The position numbers and the translations under genes were made by a program. A model generated the notes under the pieces. The model was not told the DNA's origin. It did not search any database and worked only from the letters and a program-made list of their open reading frames with translations. From the NCBI RefSeq assembly GCF_000972495.1, contig NZ_LATM01000002.1:124001-188000 (forward strand): DNA of 64,000 nucleotides, given 5' to 3'. Source of the DNA: Hymenobacter terrenus (lineage in GTDB: Bacteria > Bacteroidota > Bacteroidia > Cytophagales > Hymenobacteraceae). Each line of letters starts with the position of its first letter. Within the stretch, counting starts at the first letter, position 1. Shown piece after piece: positions 25,535 through 35,300 of this stretch.

Positions 25535-27529
25535 ATGCGTCTGCCTTCGTTGTTTATAAAGGTTTTTTTGCTGTTGCTGCTGGCCCAGGTGCCGCTGTGT
25601 GCGCAGGAAAGCCCGGCCCCCGCCATCTACACCGATGCCCAGGCCCGCTACCAGCTCACGTACCCACGCACGTGGCAGATGCGCAAAAACGCGGGTCCGG
25701 TGGAGGCAACCTTTACCGCCGGCAGCCCCCCCGGCGCCCCGCCCGCCCTGGCAACGTTGACTGTGATGCCGATGCTCGATAAGCAAAAGGAAGTCAAGCT
25801 ACTGGAGCGCGGCGTGCTCGATTCGGTGTGGCGCGGCGTGCAGCGGCTGCCCCGCATTCAGGTACTCCGCTTCGACCAGCGGGATGCTGGCAGCTACGAG
25901 GAAATTCGCTACGACTATACCTACGCGCCCTCGCTCACGGCCCCGGCCCGCACCCACGTAGTTGGGCGGCGGGTGTGGCGCGGTGGGTTCGAGTTTCGCA
26001 CCGAGTACCGGGGCGATGCCAGCCAGGACGGTCAGTACCTGGCCGAGGCCCAGCAGCTGGTCGGGTCGTTTGCTTTTACCAAGACGGCATTTCTCCGCAA
26101 CCGCTACGCCGAGCAAACGTGCGACAATAAAATGTATGGTATCTCGGCCATGCGCCTCCGCAACGGGCAGTGGGAAGACGATTGCCGTACAATTCACGAA
26201 TTCTCAAGCAACAACCTGAAGGCCGCCCCCATCATTCACCGGCAGGCGCTGCCCTTCCAGTCGTACGCGCTGGCCAAGGGCTTCGATAACTGCTTGTATT
26301 CGGTGACCAAGGCGCCTACCGATGCGCCCGAATTCGTGTATCGCTACGACCCCGCCACGCGCCAGGGCCGCTACATGCCGTGGCAGCTGCCGGCCCAGGG
26401 CCCCGAAAATGTCTGGATTTCAGCCGCCACTGACGACCATGGCGACCTTCACTTCCTCACTTCCGACGCCAACCAACTGGTGAAAGTGAGTCCTCGCGAC
26501 GGCCGCGTAACGGTCATCTGGGCCGCTGACCCCGTGCGCCAGGCACCTTACTACCCCATTGTCGCGTTTCCGGGCGCGGGCACCCACGGCAATTTCTGCC
26601 TCGATGATGCCAACACCATGTACCTCGTGTACAGCACCGACGGCTCTATTCTGAAAGTGAACCTCACCACCGGCAAAGCGGCTCCGGAGCGAATTCCCCT
26701 CACCGGCCTGCCGGCCCGCGGCGGCTACAGCGACTTGCTTATGCAGAACGACGAAGCTGGTCGGCGGCGGCTCTACTTGGCCGGGCCGCACTCGCTGTAT
26801 AAAGTAGACCTGGCCCGGCACCAGGCCCGCCTCGTGCGCCGGGGCACCTACACCGACCTGGCCGGCTGCAACCTGTTTAATGTGGTGCCCCCGCCGACGC
26901 CGGTGCCCGTGCCGCCGCCGCCCACCACCGCCACCTGGCGCGGGCGCGTGCTCGATGCCGTCACGTATCAGCCCCTGCCTCAGGCCAACCTGCGCCTTGA
27001 GCAGGCCCAAGCTGGCACGGCCGTGCTGCTCACGGCGCAGGGCAGCTTTTCTTACACCACCGTGCCTGGCCGCACCTATGCCTATCGGGCCTATCTGTCC
27101 GGCTACGTCACCAGCGACAGCGCCTGGACGGCCGCGCCCGGTTCCGCTATGCGCGATATTCTGCTCCAGCCCCTCACGGTGGGCACCACGCTGCCACTAT
27201 CCAACGTGCAGTTTGAGCAGGGCCAGGCGGTGCTGCTTCCTACCTCCTTCCCGGCCCTCGACAAGCTGGTAAGCCTCATGCTTGAAAATCCGCGCATGAC
27301 CATCGAGCTGCGCGGCCATACCGACAACGTGGGGCCACCCGAGAAAAACGTCGTGCTCAGCGAGCAGCGGGTCGAAGCAGTCCGGGCCTACCTGGTGAGC
27401 CGCGGGCTGGCTCGCGCCCGCATCGCTGGCATCGGGTTCGGTGGTGCTCAACCCATTGCTAGCAACAACCAGGAAGCGACGCGCCAGCTCAACCGCCGGG
27501 TCGAGTTCCGGGTTACGGCCATGCAGTGA
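25535..27529 (+). CDS. Modular exported protein with C-terminal OmpA domain
   Basis: A 664-residue protein expected in the outer membrane/periplasm. Signal peptide 1-24 (FIKVFLLLLLAQVPLCAQ). The first about 150 mature residues (YTDAQARYQLTYPRTWQM onward) resemble a PsbP-like domain; residues about 190-430 look like a beta-propeller (repeated Tyr/Asp-rich strands, e.g. LYKVDLARHQARLV); a proline-rich linker (about 448-462) leads to a carboxypeptidase-regulatory-like beta domain (WRGRVLDAVTYQPLPQANLR). The C-terminal 110 residues are a peptidoglycan-binding OmpA domain with ELRGHTDNVGPPEKNVVLSE and RAYLVSRGLARARIAGIGFG. Start ATG 25535 follows a clear promoter. It resembles OmpA proteins that accompany T9SS/gliding proteins, but no partner is adjacent. 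Confidence 0.8.
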   Translation: MRLPSLFIKVFLLLLLAQVPLCAQESPAPAIYTDAQARYQLTYPRTWQMRKNAGPVEATFTAGSPPGAPPALATLTVMPMLDKQKEVKLLERGVLDSVWRGVQRLPRIQVLRFDQRDAGSYEEIRYDYTYAPSLTAPARTHVVGRRVWRGGFEFRTEYRGDASQDGQYLAEAQQLVGSFAFTKTAFLRNRYAEQTCDNKMYGISAMRLRNGQWEDDCRTIHEFSSNNLKAAPIIHRQALPFQSYALAKGFDNCLYSVTKAPTDAPEFVYRYDPATRQGRYMPWQLPAQGPENVWISAATDDHGDLHFLTSDANQLVKVSPRDGRVTVIWAADPVRQAPYYPIVAFPGAGTHGNFCLDDANTMYLVYSTDGSILKVNLTTGKAAPERIPLTGLPARGGYSDLLMQNDEAGRRRLYLAGPHSLYKVDLARHQARLVRRGTYTDLAGCNLFNVVPPPTPVPVPPPPTTATWRGRVLDAVTYQPLPQANLRLEQAQAGTAVLLTAQGSFSYTTVPGRTYAYRAYLSGYVTSDSAWTAAPGSAMRDILLQPLTVGTTLPLSNVQFEQGQAVLLPTSFPALDKLVSLMLENPRMTIELRGHTDNVGPPEKNVVLSEQRVEAVRAYLVSRGLARARIAGIGFGGAQPIASNNQEATRQLNRRVEFRVTAMQ

Positions 27530-27629
27530 CCGGGCTTTTTGCGCCGCCTGATGGGCTCGTCCGGTTGCGGCGAAGTCCCATCAACTTGGGTTAAAAACTG
27601 TTGGAGTTAGTTGGGAATTCATTTGAAAT

Positions 27630-27659
27630 GGTCCTGCTGAAGCTGGTCGAAGCAGGACC
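27630..27659. terminator. Hairpin downstream of the OmpA-family gene
   Basis: Nine-bp stem GGTCCTGCT / AGCAGGACC with a 12-base loop whose sequence (GAAGCTGGTCGA) resembles the scattered GTCAGGCTGAGC-type repeats. No T-tract follows, so terminator activity is uncertain. Confidence 0.3.
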
Positions 27660-27915
27660 GTCTGTAGTAGGGCAACCTGCTTCTTAGCGCTTGGCCGCTA
27701 TTCTCGCCGGGCTATCCATGCCTGAATTTCACTTCCGATTCACTAATGGACTACCCCTCTCATCGCCCTCGGTCTGCGGGGCCTGCTCGCCGGCCTCTAC
27801 TTGCTGCGCGGGCCCAGCCCGGACCTGCGCCTGTTGGTAGCGTAACGCGCCCCTGCTCAAATGGCCCCAGAGCTGACCACCCGTCAGGGCTGGCGGGCTT
27901 TTTTGGGTTGGGCGA

Positions 27916-27967
27916 GCCGGGGATGCTAACGTTTTGATTTTTATTTTAAAACGTTAGCATCCCCGGC
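27916..27967. repeat. Perfect 20-bp inverted repeat with 12-base AT loop
   Basis: Arms 27916-27935 and 27948-27967 are exact reverse complements (core GGGGATGCTAACGTTTT / AAAACGTTAGCATCCCC), separated by GATTTTTATTTT. It has no adjacent gene end within 390 bp upstream. Could be a strong terminator of a lost gene or the remnant of a small mobile element. Confidence 0.7.
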
Positions 27968-28271
27968 GGCCGTACCTTAGCGGCACCGGGGCGTATATGG
28001 TGGCGAGTAGCCGAATGGGCGCCATTGACGTGCGTCTGGGGCAACCAGCGGTGCCATGTCGCGGCGGTGCTCGCCCACCACCAAGCGGCCGTACACGCGG
28101 GCGGCGTGGCCGGGGCGGTACAGGGGGTGAAGGGCGAGGCGTGCCGACCGTTCAATAAGGTAAACTTCTCTGATAACCGTCTAAAGGCCGGGTCATCAGC
28201 CGAGCGGCGATGACCAACCCAAAATGTTATAAAAGCGGCTTTCGCTCAACGATTAAAAGAATTAGCTAGTG

Positions 28272-28928
28272 ATGAAAAAACTACTTACTAGGGTTGTCTT
28301 GGGCCTGTCGGTGCTGTTGACAGTGAGCGGGATATGGTTGAAATCTACCACTAATGCCCCGGCCACTGCCGATAAATTACCCATAACACGCGTCGGGTTC
28401 ACCGCGCCGCTAGACTCCACTATTGGAACTGCGACGGGGCTGATTGGGGCTGGGCCCAGCCAGCCCCTGACTACACCCGCCGCCGGCCGGGTGTTGGACG
28501 TATTTTTCATGAGCGGTGAATATGTGCATCGCGGGCAGCTGCTGGTGAAGCTCTCCAGCCAAGACTATGTGACCGCGCCCCACGACGGCTTTCTGGGGGC
28601 TAATCTGGTGACCATCGGCCAGTACCTGCCCGTGCGCACGCCGGTCACGACTATTTCCGCCCTCGGTCATTTAGTGGTGACGCTGGCATCGCGTTCCCGC
28701 GACAGCATGCGGCCCGGCGATTCGGTGCGCGTCTGGGTGGCGTCTCGTCCTGCCCGTGTCGTAAGTGCGGTGGTCGGGTCGGTGGCCGCAGGTGCTCCGG
28801 CTGATGCGCCTCTGGAAATTGTGTTGGCGGCGGGCGCCCCCTTCCGCATCGGCGAGCGGGCCAGTGTTCAGTTGCACGACCATCGTGGTGGTGTGGTGCC
28901 GAAGTCGGGTAGCGTCTCCGAATTGTAA
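28272..28928 (+). CDS. Miniature HlyD-like (lipoyl-domain) exported protein
   Basis: A 218-residue protein with an N-terminal membrane/signal segment (LLTRVVLGLSVLLTVSGIWL) and a compact lipoyl-like fold: TTPAAGRVLDVFFMSGEYVHRGQLLVKL is the first half and APHDGFLGANLVTIGQYLPVRTPVTTI the second, joined directly without the coiled-coil hairpin of true adaptors; a beta-barrel-like domain follows. It thus resembles RND/HlyD adaptors but cannot reach an outer-membrane channel by a hairpin. No transporter gene is adjacent. The ATG at 28272 follows an in-frame GTG. Real gene judged from protein-like composition and fold pattern; role unknown. Confidence 0.6.
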   Translation: MKKLLTRVVLGLSVLLTVSGIWLKSTTNAPATADKLPITRVGFTAPLDSTIGTATGLIGAGPSQPLTTPAAGRVLDVFFMSGEYVHRGQLLVKLSSQDYVTAPHDGFLGANLVTIGQYLPVRTPVTTISALGHLVVTLASRSRDSMRPGDSVRVWVASRPARVVSAVVGSVAAGAPADAPLEIVLAAGAPFRIGERASVQLHDHRGGVVPKSGSVSEL

Positions 28929-29188
28929 CGCTTCCGAGCCGTGTGACCGGGTGGCGGGCCGAGGGTATTTCATGCTCTTTTGAAGCCGCGACCACCTTAG
29001 TGAGTGTCATTATTTCGCAGCCTCTATTGGTTGCCTATTGGCGGCTGCTACGGGGTAGCAAGGGTTTTTTTACGGTAGCATAAGTGGCTCAGCAAGCGTG
29101 ATTTTTGCATCGACGAGGGCGGCTGTCAGGCCGATGACAACGGTGGCGTGTTGTTTAGCGTTGCAGGCACTTAAAGTCGTGCTTATCC

Positions 29189-30457
29189 ATGCCCATGCTT
29201 CGCTTTTACTCTTTGCTGCTGACCGTTTTCTTAGCCTTCGCAGCTCGCCCGGCGGCAGGCTACGCCGTGCTCAGCCACCAGGCCAACATCGACTCGACTT
29301 GGGAGCGGTGCCTGGTGCCCGCTATTCTGAAGCGCTACCCCGGCTCGACGCCCCAGGAACTGCTCGATGCCAAAGCGTACGCCTACGGCGGAGCCATTAT
29401 CCAGGACATGGGCTATTACCCGTTCGGCAACGTACTGTTCACCAACCTGACTCACTACGTGCGCTCAGGCGACTTCGTGCGGAGCCTGATAAGCCAGGCG
29501 CGTAACCGCAGCGACTACGCCTTCGCGCTGGGGGCCCTGGCCCATTACGTTGCCGACATCAACGGGCACTCCGAGGGTACCAATCGGGCCATGGCTAGTG
29601 TGTACCCTGAACTGGCTGCCAAGTTCGGCCCCATCATCACCTACGAAGAAGCCCCCAAACAGCACAGCCAAATCGAGTTTGCCTTCGACGTGATGCAACT
29701 GGCTAGCGGCAAATACCACTCGCAGGACTACCACAAAAACATTGGTTTCAAAGTGAGCAAGGCGATGCTGGAGCGCGCCTTCTACCAAACCTACGGCCTG
29801 GAGCTGGGGCAGGTGATTGCCAACGTGGACCTGAGCATTGCTAGCTTCCGCTTCGCCGTGAGCGAGTTGATTCCGACGGCCGCGCGTGCTGCCTGGCACT
29901 ACAAGCGCAAAGACATTATGAAGATGAGCCCCGGCGCCCGGCGGCGCGACTACCTGCAGCGCAACAAGCCCAAGAAATTTCGGAAAGAGTATGGCAACGA
30001 ATACCAGAGACCCGGCTTCGGAGCGCGCATCATCTCCTACTTCATTCGGGTGCTGCCCAAGATTGGGCCGCTGAAGCCGTTTGCTTTCAAGCTGCCCACA
30101 CCCGAGGCCCAACGGCTATTTCACAGCAGTTTCCAGAAGGTGATGGCCAGCTACTGCGCCAGTATTGCCCGCCAGCCCGCCGACACGGCCGCCGCGCCCC
30201 TTAGCTTGGTTAATTCCGACTTCGACACCGGCCATATTACCCGCGCCGGGGAGTATGCCCTGGCCGATGAAACCTACGGCGAATGGGTGCGCAAACTGGC
30301 CGCTAAGAAGTTTCAGAATCTCAGCCCCAAGGCTCGTCAGAACATCCTGGCTTTCTACGCCACCCAGCCCAAAGGCACGGCCTCGGAAGAAGAAAAAGAA
30401 GGCAACAAGCAGTACGAAACGCAAGTGGCCGTGGAGCAGTTACGCGCTCTGCGCTAA
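29189..30457 (+). CDS. Zinc-dependent phospholipase C-like secreted protein
   Basis: A 422-residue exported protein of the zinc-dependent phospholipase C superfamily (hydrolases of phospholipid head groups or related phosphodiesters). Signal peptide 1-24. Metal-ligand motifs are seen as YAVLSHQANIDSTW near the mature N terminus, YGGAIIQDMGYYPFG, LTHYVRSGDF and ALGALAHYVADINGHSEG. The C-terminal half is basic (RRRDYLQRNKPKKFRKEYGN) and extends beyond the catalytic core; the tail after residue 395 is Glu/Lys-rich. Whether it acts on phospholipids is not known. ATG at 29189 or 29195 could serve. Confidence 0.7.
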   Translation: MPMLRFYSLLLTVFLAFAARPAAGYAVLSHQANIDSTWERCLVPAILKRYPGSTPQELLDAKAYAYGGAIIQDMGYYPFGNVLFTNLTHYVRSGDFVRSLISQARNRSDYAFALGALAHYVADINGHSEGTNRAMASVYPELAAKFGPIITYEEAPKQHSQIEFAFDVMQLASGKYHSQDYHKNIGFKVSKAMLERAFYQTYGLELGQVIANVDLSIASFRFAVSELIPTAARAAWHYKRKDIMKMSPGARRRDYLQRNKPKKFRKEYGNEYQRPGFGARIISYFIRVLPKIGPLKPFAFKLPTPEAQRLFHSSFQKVMASYCASIARQPADTAAAPLSLVNSDFDTGHITRAGEYALADETYGEWVRKLAAKKFQNLSPKARQNILAFYATQPKGTASEEEKEGNKQYETQVAVEQLRALR

Positions 30458-30514
30458 GGCGCAGCGGTAGCCGAAACTCGGCTCGTGCGGCAGTCTCTGA
30501 TGAGAAAAAAGGCG

Positions 30515-30616
30515 GGCGCCCGACAGCTTGCTTTACGCAACCTGCCACCGGGCGGGTATTTCTATAAAATCACCACGAAGCGCGGGTGCGAATTCGTTTG
30601 TGAACGATTAACCTTC
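30515..30616 (+). pseudogene. Orphan T9SS-type C-terminal sorting tail (remnant)
   Basis: The translated stretch reads LRNLPPGGYFYKITTKRGCE then FVCERLTF, which matches the ending of a type IX secretion sorting domain (NLP-x-G-x-Y-x-Y-x-I ... K-x). No upstream cargo domain is attached; the open frame is only 90 codons and runs on past the usual end. It looks like the last piece of a lost secreted protein. Confidence 0.35.
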
Positions 30617-30693
30617 GGAATGAATGAAGCACAAGGAAATTTTAGTTGTGACGCGCCCCCGGATACCATGCCGCAAGTCATTATTGAAAAGTT

Positions 30694-32070
30694 CTATTCC
30701 TGTACCAGGCCGCCGCTGAGCCGGCGCAGCGCAATTTCTGCCTGCTTAGCCGAGTAGCGAATATCCAGCAGGCGCGTCTCGGCGTCGAGCTGGTTGCGCT
30801 GGGCTTCACGCAGGGCCAGGGGCGTGAGCAGGCCCAGGCGGTAGCGCTCCAGGGCAATGTCCACGTTCTGACGGGCCAGGCGGATGTTGGCTTCTTCAAG
30901 GTCGAGCAGCTGGAGGAAATTCTGATATTGGGCAAAGGCGGTGGCTGCATTGGCGTCGAGCTGCAGGTTGGTTTGATCCAGGCTAAGCTTGCTTTGCTCT
31001 TCCACCACGCGGGCGTTTTGCTCCTGGCGGCGGATGTTGAAGCCGTCGAAAATGGGTACCGTCGCGGTGATGCCATAGTTCAACCCATAGGTGCGGCCGG
31101 TGTTGGTCACAAGCTGGCTACCGAAGAATGCCGCGCCGTTCACGTTGCGATTGAGGCCGTAGCCGGTCGTCAGTCCCACCTGCGGGAAGCGCGACGCCCG
31201 CACCAGCCGGCGGTCATAGCTGGCTACGTCGACGCCTAGCTTGGCCTGGAGCAGGCGGGGGTTATTAGTCTTAATGCCCGCCGTGATGGCGTCCTCGCGC
31301 AGGTCGCGCGTCACCGTCAAGCTATCAGAAGGCTCAAAATCAATGCGCGGGGCCCGGCCTAATAAGTTATTCAGAGTGATTTTGGCTGCCGAAAGTGCTT
31401 GCTGCTGTTGTAGGAAGAGGCTGCGGTCGGCATTGTAATCCACCTGCGCTGTCAGCACTTCTACTTTGGCACTCACGCCCACCTTCACTTGCGCCTGGGT
31501 CAGGTCGATGCGGGCTTGGCCAATTTTAAGGGCTTCTTCGAGGGAAGTGATTTTTCCGGCCTGCCGCACCACGTCATAATAAGCGTTGGTGACGGCTTCG
31601 ACGGTTTCTTCCAGGGCGGTCCGGGTGATGGCCTGCTGTTGGCTGCGCAGGGTTTTCAGCCGGTCGTATGCGATGAACATACCGAAGCCGTCGAAAATCG
31701 TCCACGTCGCCGCCACGTTCGTGTTCAGAAGGTTAGACCGCGCCGCGGTGGCCGTGCTAGGCTCGGGCCGGGCAGATGATTCCTGCCGCACGTTGTTGAT
31801 AGTGAAAGTGCGAGTGAAGTTGCCATTCACAACCGGTAGCTGGCCGGCATTGCCGCGGGTCACGTTATTGGCGGCAACCTGTTCATCCTTCCGTGAAATC
31901 AGGATGCCATAGTTGTGCTGCAACGCTTCTGCAATGGCCTGTTGAAGTGAGAGCGCCGGCGCCGTCGCCACCGACGCCGGTCGCGCCAACTGCCTGGGCC
32001 GCGCCGTGGGCACCTGTGCAAGGTTGGTGAGCGGGAGAAGGAAGAAAAGAAGAAAGCGGAAGAATTTCAT
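30694..32070 (-). CDS. TolC-family outer-membrane efflux channel
   Basis: A 458-residue outer-membrane protein that would complete the tripartite RND pump encoded upstream. Signal peptide 1-18 (FFRFLLFFLLPLTNLAQ). Two TolC-type repeats follow, each beginning with a long helix; blocks LSLQQAIAEALQHNYGILIS, AATWTIFDGFGMFIAYDRL, SAKVEVLTAQVDYNADRSL and ATVPIFDGFNIRRQEQNARV are family-typical. Last gene of adaptor-pump-channel, separated from the pump gene by a 216-bp inverted-repeat element. Confidence 0.92.
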   Translation of the reverse strand: MKFFRFLLFFLLPLTNLAQVPTARPRQLARPASVATAPALSLQQAIAEALQHNYGILISRKDEQVAANNVTRGNAGQLPVVNGNFTRTFTINNVRQESSARPEPSTATAARSNLLNTNVAATWTIFDGFGMFIAYDRLKTLRSQQQAITRTALEETVEAVTNAYYDVVRQAGKITSLEEALKIGQARIDLTQAQVKVGVSAKVEVLTAQVDYNADRSLFLQQQQALSAAKITLNNLLGRAPRIDFEPSDSLTVTRDLREDAITAGIKTNNPRLLQAKLGVDVASYDRRLVRASRFPQVGLTTGYGLNRNVNGAAFFGSQLVTNTGRTYGLNYGITATVPIFDGFNIRRQEQNARVVEEQSKLSLDQTNLQLDANAATAFAQYQNFLQLLDLEEANIRLARQNVDIALERYRLGLLTPLALREAQRNQLDAETRLLDIRYSAKQAEIALRRLSGGLVQE

Positions 32071-32090
32071 GTAGGAAAATCAGGTCGATA

Positions 32091-32306
32091 AACTCCCCTC
32101 CTTACCAAGGAGGGGATGTTCAGCCGTCAGGCTGAACGGGGGTGGTTAGCTTCGCTGAACTTCGTTTGCGGGCGTTGCCCGGTAGTGGAGGATGAGCGAG
32201 CGAAACCTCACCAGTCATTCGGACATCGTTCGTTCATCGTGCAACGACTCAACCACCCCAATCTCAGCTTTGCTGAAATATCCCCTCCTTGGTAAGGAGG
32301 GGAGTT
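32091..32306. repeat. 216-bp element with perfect 26-bp terminal inverted repeats
   Basis: Arms 32091-32116 and 32281-32306 are exact reverse complements (core CTCCCCTCCTTACCAAGG). Each arm is itself nearly palindromic. The interior has no gene but includes sub-hairpins such as TTCAGCCGTCAGGCTGAA. It lies between the RND pump and the TolC genes. Best described as a MITE or REP/BIME-like unit. Confidence 0.75.
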
Positions 32307-32327
32307 GGTTGTTCATTCAGCCTTGGC

Positions 32328-35300
32328 TTACGCCGTCACGGGCTGCTTCTCAGCGGCTACTTTCGGCTTGTGGTTCTTGGCTGAGGCGAAGTAGGAATAC
32401 ATGACTGGTACTACAAACAGCGTGAGACCGGTGGCAAACAGCAGGCCGCCCACCACGCCAATGCCCATGGCCCGCCGCCCCAGCGCGCCCGCCCCTTGCG
32501 CCATGGCAATGGGCAGAATGCCGAGCACGGCGCATAGGCTGGTCATCAAAATGGGGCGGAAGCGGGCCGTAGCGCCCTCAATTAGTCCTGTCATGTAATC
32601 AGCGCCTTTTTCCACGCTCTGGTTGGCGAATTCTACGATGAGGATACCATTTTTCGTCACCAACCCGACCAGCATGATGATGCCGATTTGCGAGAACAGG
32701 TTGAGGGTTTGGTTGAAGTACCAGAGACTGAATAAGGCGCCCGACAAAGCCAGTGGCACCGTCACCATGATGATGCCGGGGTCGCGGAAGCTCTCAAACT
32801 GCGCGGCCAGAATCAGGTAAATCAGCACCAGGGCTAGGCCGAAGGCGAAGAAGATGGACGAAGAGCTTTCGGCGAAGTCGCGCGATTGGCCCGAAAGCGC
32901 CGTGGAGAACGACTCGTCCAAAGTTTTATCAGCAATGGCCTGCATGGCCGCGATGCCGTCGCCCAGGGTTTTGCCCTTGGCCAGCGCCGCCGAGAAGGTA
33001 GCCGCGTTGTACCGGTTGAAGCGGTAGAGCTGGGGCGGGGTGCTTTTCTCGACCAGGGTAATGACGTTGTCGAGCTGCACGAGCTTGCCGTCGCGGCTCT
33101 TCACGTTGAGCGTGCGCACGTCGAGCGGCTGGTTGCGGTCTTCGCGGGCTACCTGGCCGATAATCTGGTACTGCTTGCCGTTGCGGATGAAGTAGCCGTA
33201 ACGCTGCCCGCTGAGGCCGGCCTGCAGCGTCTGCGAAATGTCCTGCACGCTCACGCCCAAGCTTTGGGCTTTCTCGCGGTCAATTACCACGCGTAGCTCG
33301 GGCTTGTTGAACTTCAGGTTCACGTCAACAAAGCTGAAGGTTTTGTCGGCCTGAGCAGCATCCAGAAACTTGGGCACGGCGGCCGTGAGCTTCTCAAAGT
33401 CCTGGGTTTGCACCACAAACTGCACCGGCAGGCCGCCCCCACGCCCGCCCGAACTGATGCTCTGGTCCTGTGCCACCGATACCCGCGCGCCGGTATATTT
33501 TTTCACGGTGGTCGTCAGGATATCGGCTAGCTCTTGCTGCGAGTGCGGGCGCTGCTCAGAGTCTTTCAGCAGCACGCGTGCGATGGCAGAGTTGACCGCG
33601 CCGCCACTGCTGCCGCCGCTGGGCGAAGTTACGGTCAGGATGTTGTCAGCGTCGCGGGTGGTACTATCCTGCAACACCTTGATAAGCTGATTCATGTAGT
33701 CGTCCATGTACTCAAACGAGGCACCTTCCGGGGCTGTGGCATTGATGCTGATGCGGTTGCGGTCCTCAATTGGCGCCAGCTCTGACGGCAGGCTTTTCAT
33801 GAAAAACCAGATGCTAACGCCCGTGGCCAGCACCATGCCCCAGGCCCAGATGCGGTTTTGCAGGAAGCCCTCCAAGGCGCTGCGGTAGCCGCTAGTCATC
33901 TTCTCAAAGAAGGGCTCGGTTTTGCGGTAAAACCAGTTGTGCGTCTCCTCCTTTTTCAGCAGCCGCGCGCACATCATCGGCGTCAGCGTGAGCGATACAA
34001 AGGCCGAAATCAGCACCGAGCCGGCCAGCACAATCCCAAATTCGCGAAATAGCCGGCCCGTAATCCCCGATAGGAACACCACCGGCAGAAATACCGCCGC
34101 CAGCACCACCGTAGTCGATACCACCGCCATCAGGATTTCCTGGGAGCCATTTTTGGCGGCCTCAAGCGGCGTTTCGCCTTCCTCAATCCGGCTGTAAATA
34201 TTCTCCAGTACCACAATCGCGTCATCAACCACGAGGCTGATGGCCAGTACGATGGCTAGCAGTGTCAGCACATTGATGGTGAAGTTCATCAGGTACATCA
34301 CGAAGAAAATACCAATCAGCGACACCGGAATAGCTACCACTGGGATGAGCGTAGAGCGCCAGTCGCGCAGGAACAGAAAAATCACCACTACCACCAGCAC
34401 GAATGCCTCAATGATGGTGTGCTCCACCTCCGAAATAGAAGCCCGAATAAACACCGAGTTGTCAAAGCCCGTGCTCAGGGTCAGGTCCTTGGGTAGGTCG
34501 TTGGCATATTGCTTGATGCGCTTGTTGAACTCATCGGTAATGGCAATCTGGTTGGAGCCCGGCTGCGGAATGGCCATCACGCCCACCATTGGAATGCCGT
34601 TTCGGCGCAGGATGGTTTGATCGTTCTCGGGGTACAGCTCAGCGTAGCCCACATCAGTTAGCCGCACCAGCGAAGCCGGGTCGTCGCGCAGAATCAGGTT
34701 ATTAAAATCCTCTACGGTGGCCAGGCGGCCCATGGTCCGTAGCGAGAGCTGGGTGCTTTGGCCCTGCACGGCGCCGCTGGGTAGCTCCACGTTTTCGCGG
34801 GCCAGGGCCTGTTGCACGTCCACCGGCGAAATGCCAAGCGCCGCCATCTTCGCGGGGTCGAGCCAGAGGCGCATTGAGTATTTCCGCTCGCCCCACACCC
34901 GAATTTCGCTCACGCCAGGAATGGTCTGGAGGCGTTCCTTGAGCACGTTGTTAGCGTAGTCAGTCAATTCCAGCAACGTGCGCGACGAGCTGCTTAAGTA
35001 GCTCAGAATGATAGGAGAGGAGTCGGCATTAGCCTTGCTCACGATGGGCGGGTCCACGTCGCGCGGGAGGCGACCCTGCGCGCTCGAAACTTTGTCGCGT
35101 ACGTCGTTGGCTGCTGCTTCCAGGTCCACGGCCAGGTCAAACTCGACGGTAATGGTGGAGGCGCCGTCGCGGCTCGTCGACGACAGGTTGCGGATGCCCG
35201 CAATGCCGTTGATGCCTTCCTCAAGCGGCTCGGTAATTTGCGACTGAATAACGTCGGCCGAGGCGCCCGTGTAGCTGGTTTGCACCGTGATGATGGGTGG

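Larger units (their letters stand above)
27530..28271. other. Gene-poor, relic-like interval
   Basis: 742 bp with no convincing gene. It contains a small hairpin at 27630-27659 (GGTCCTGCT / AGCAGGACC), a short frame around 27750-27840 that reads LIALGLRGLLAGLYLLRGPS (a membrane-segment-like peptide ended by a stop), and the perfect palindrome at 27916-27967. I regard it as decayed or inserted DNA. Confidence 0.5.
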
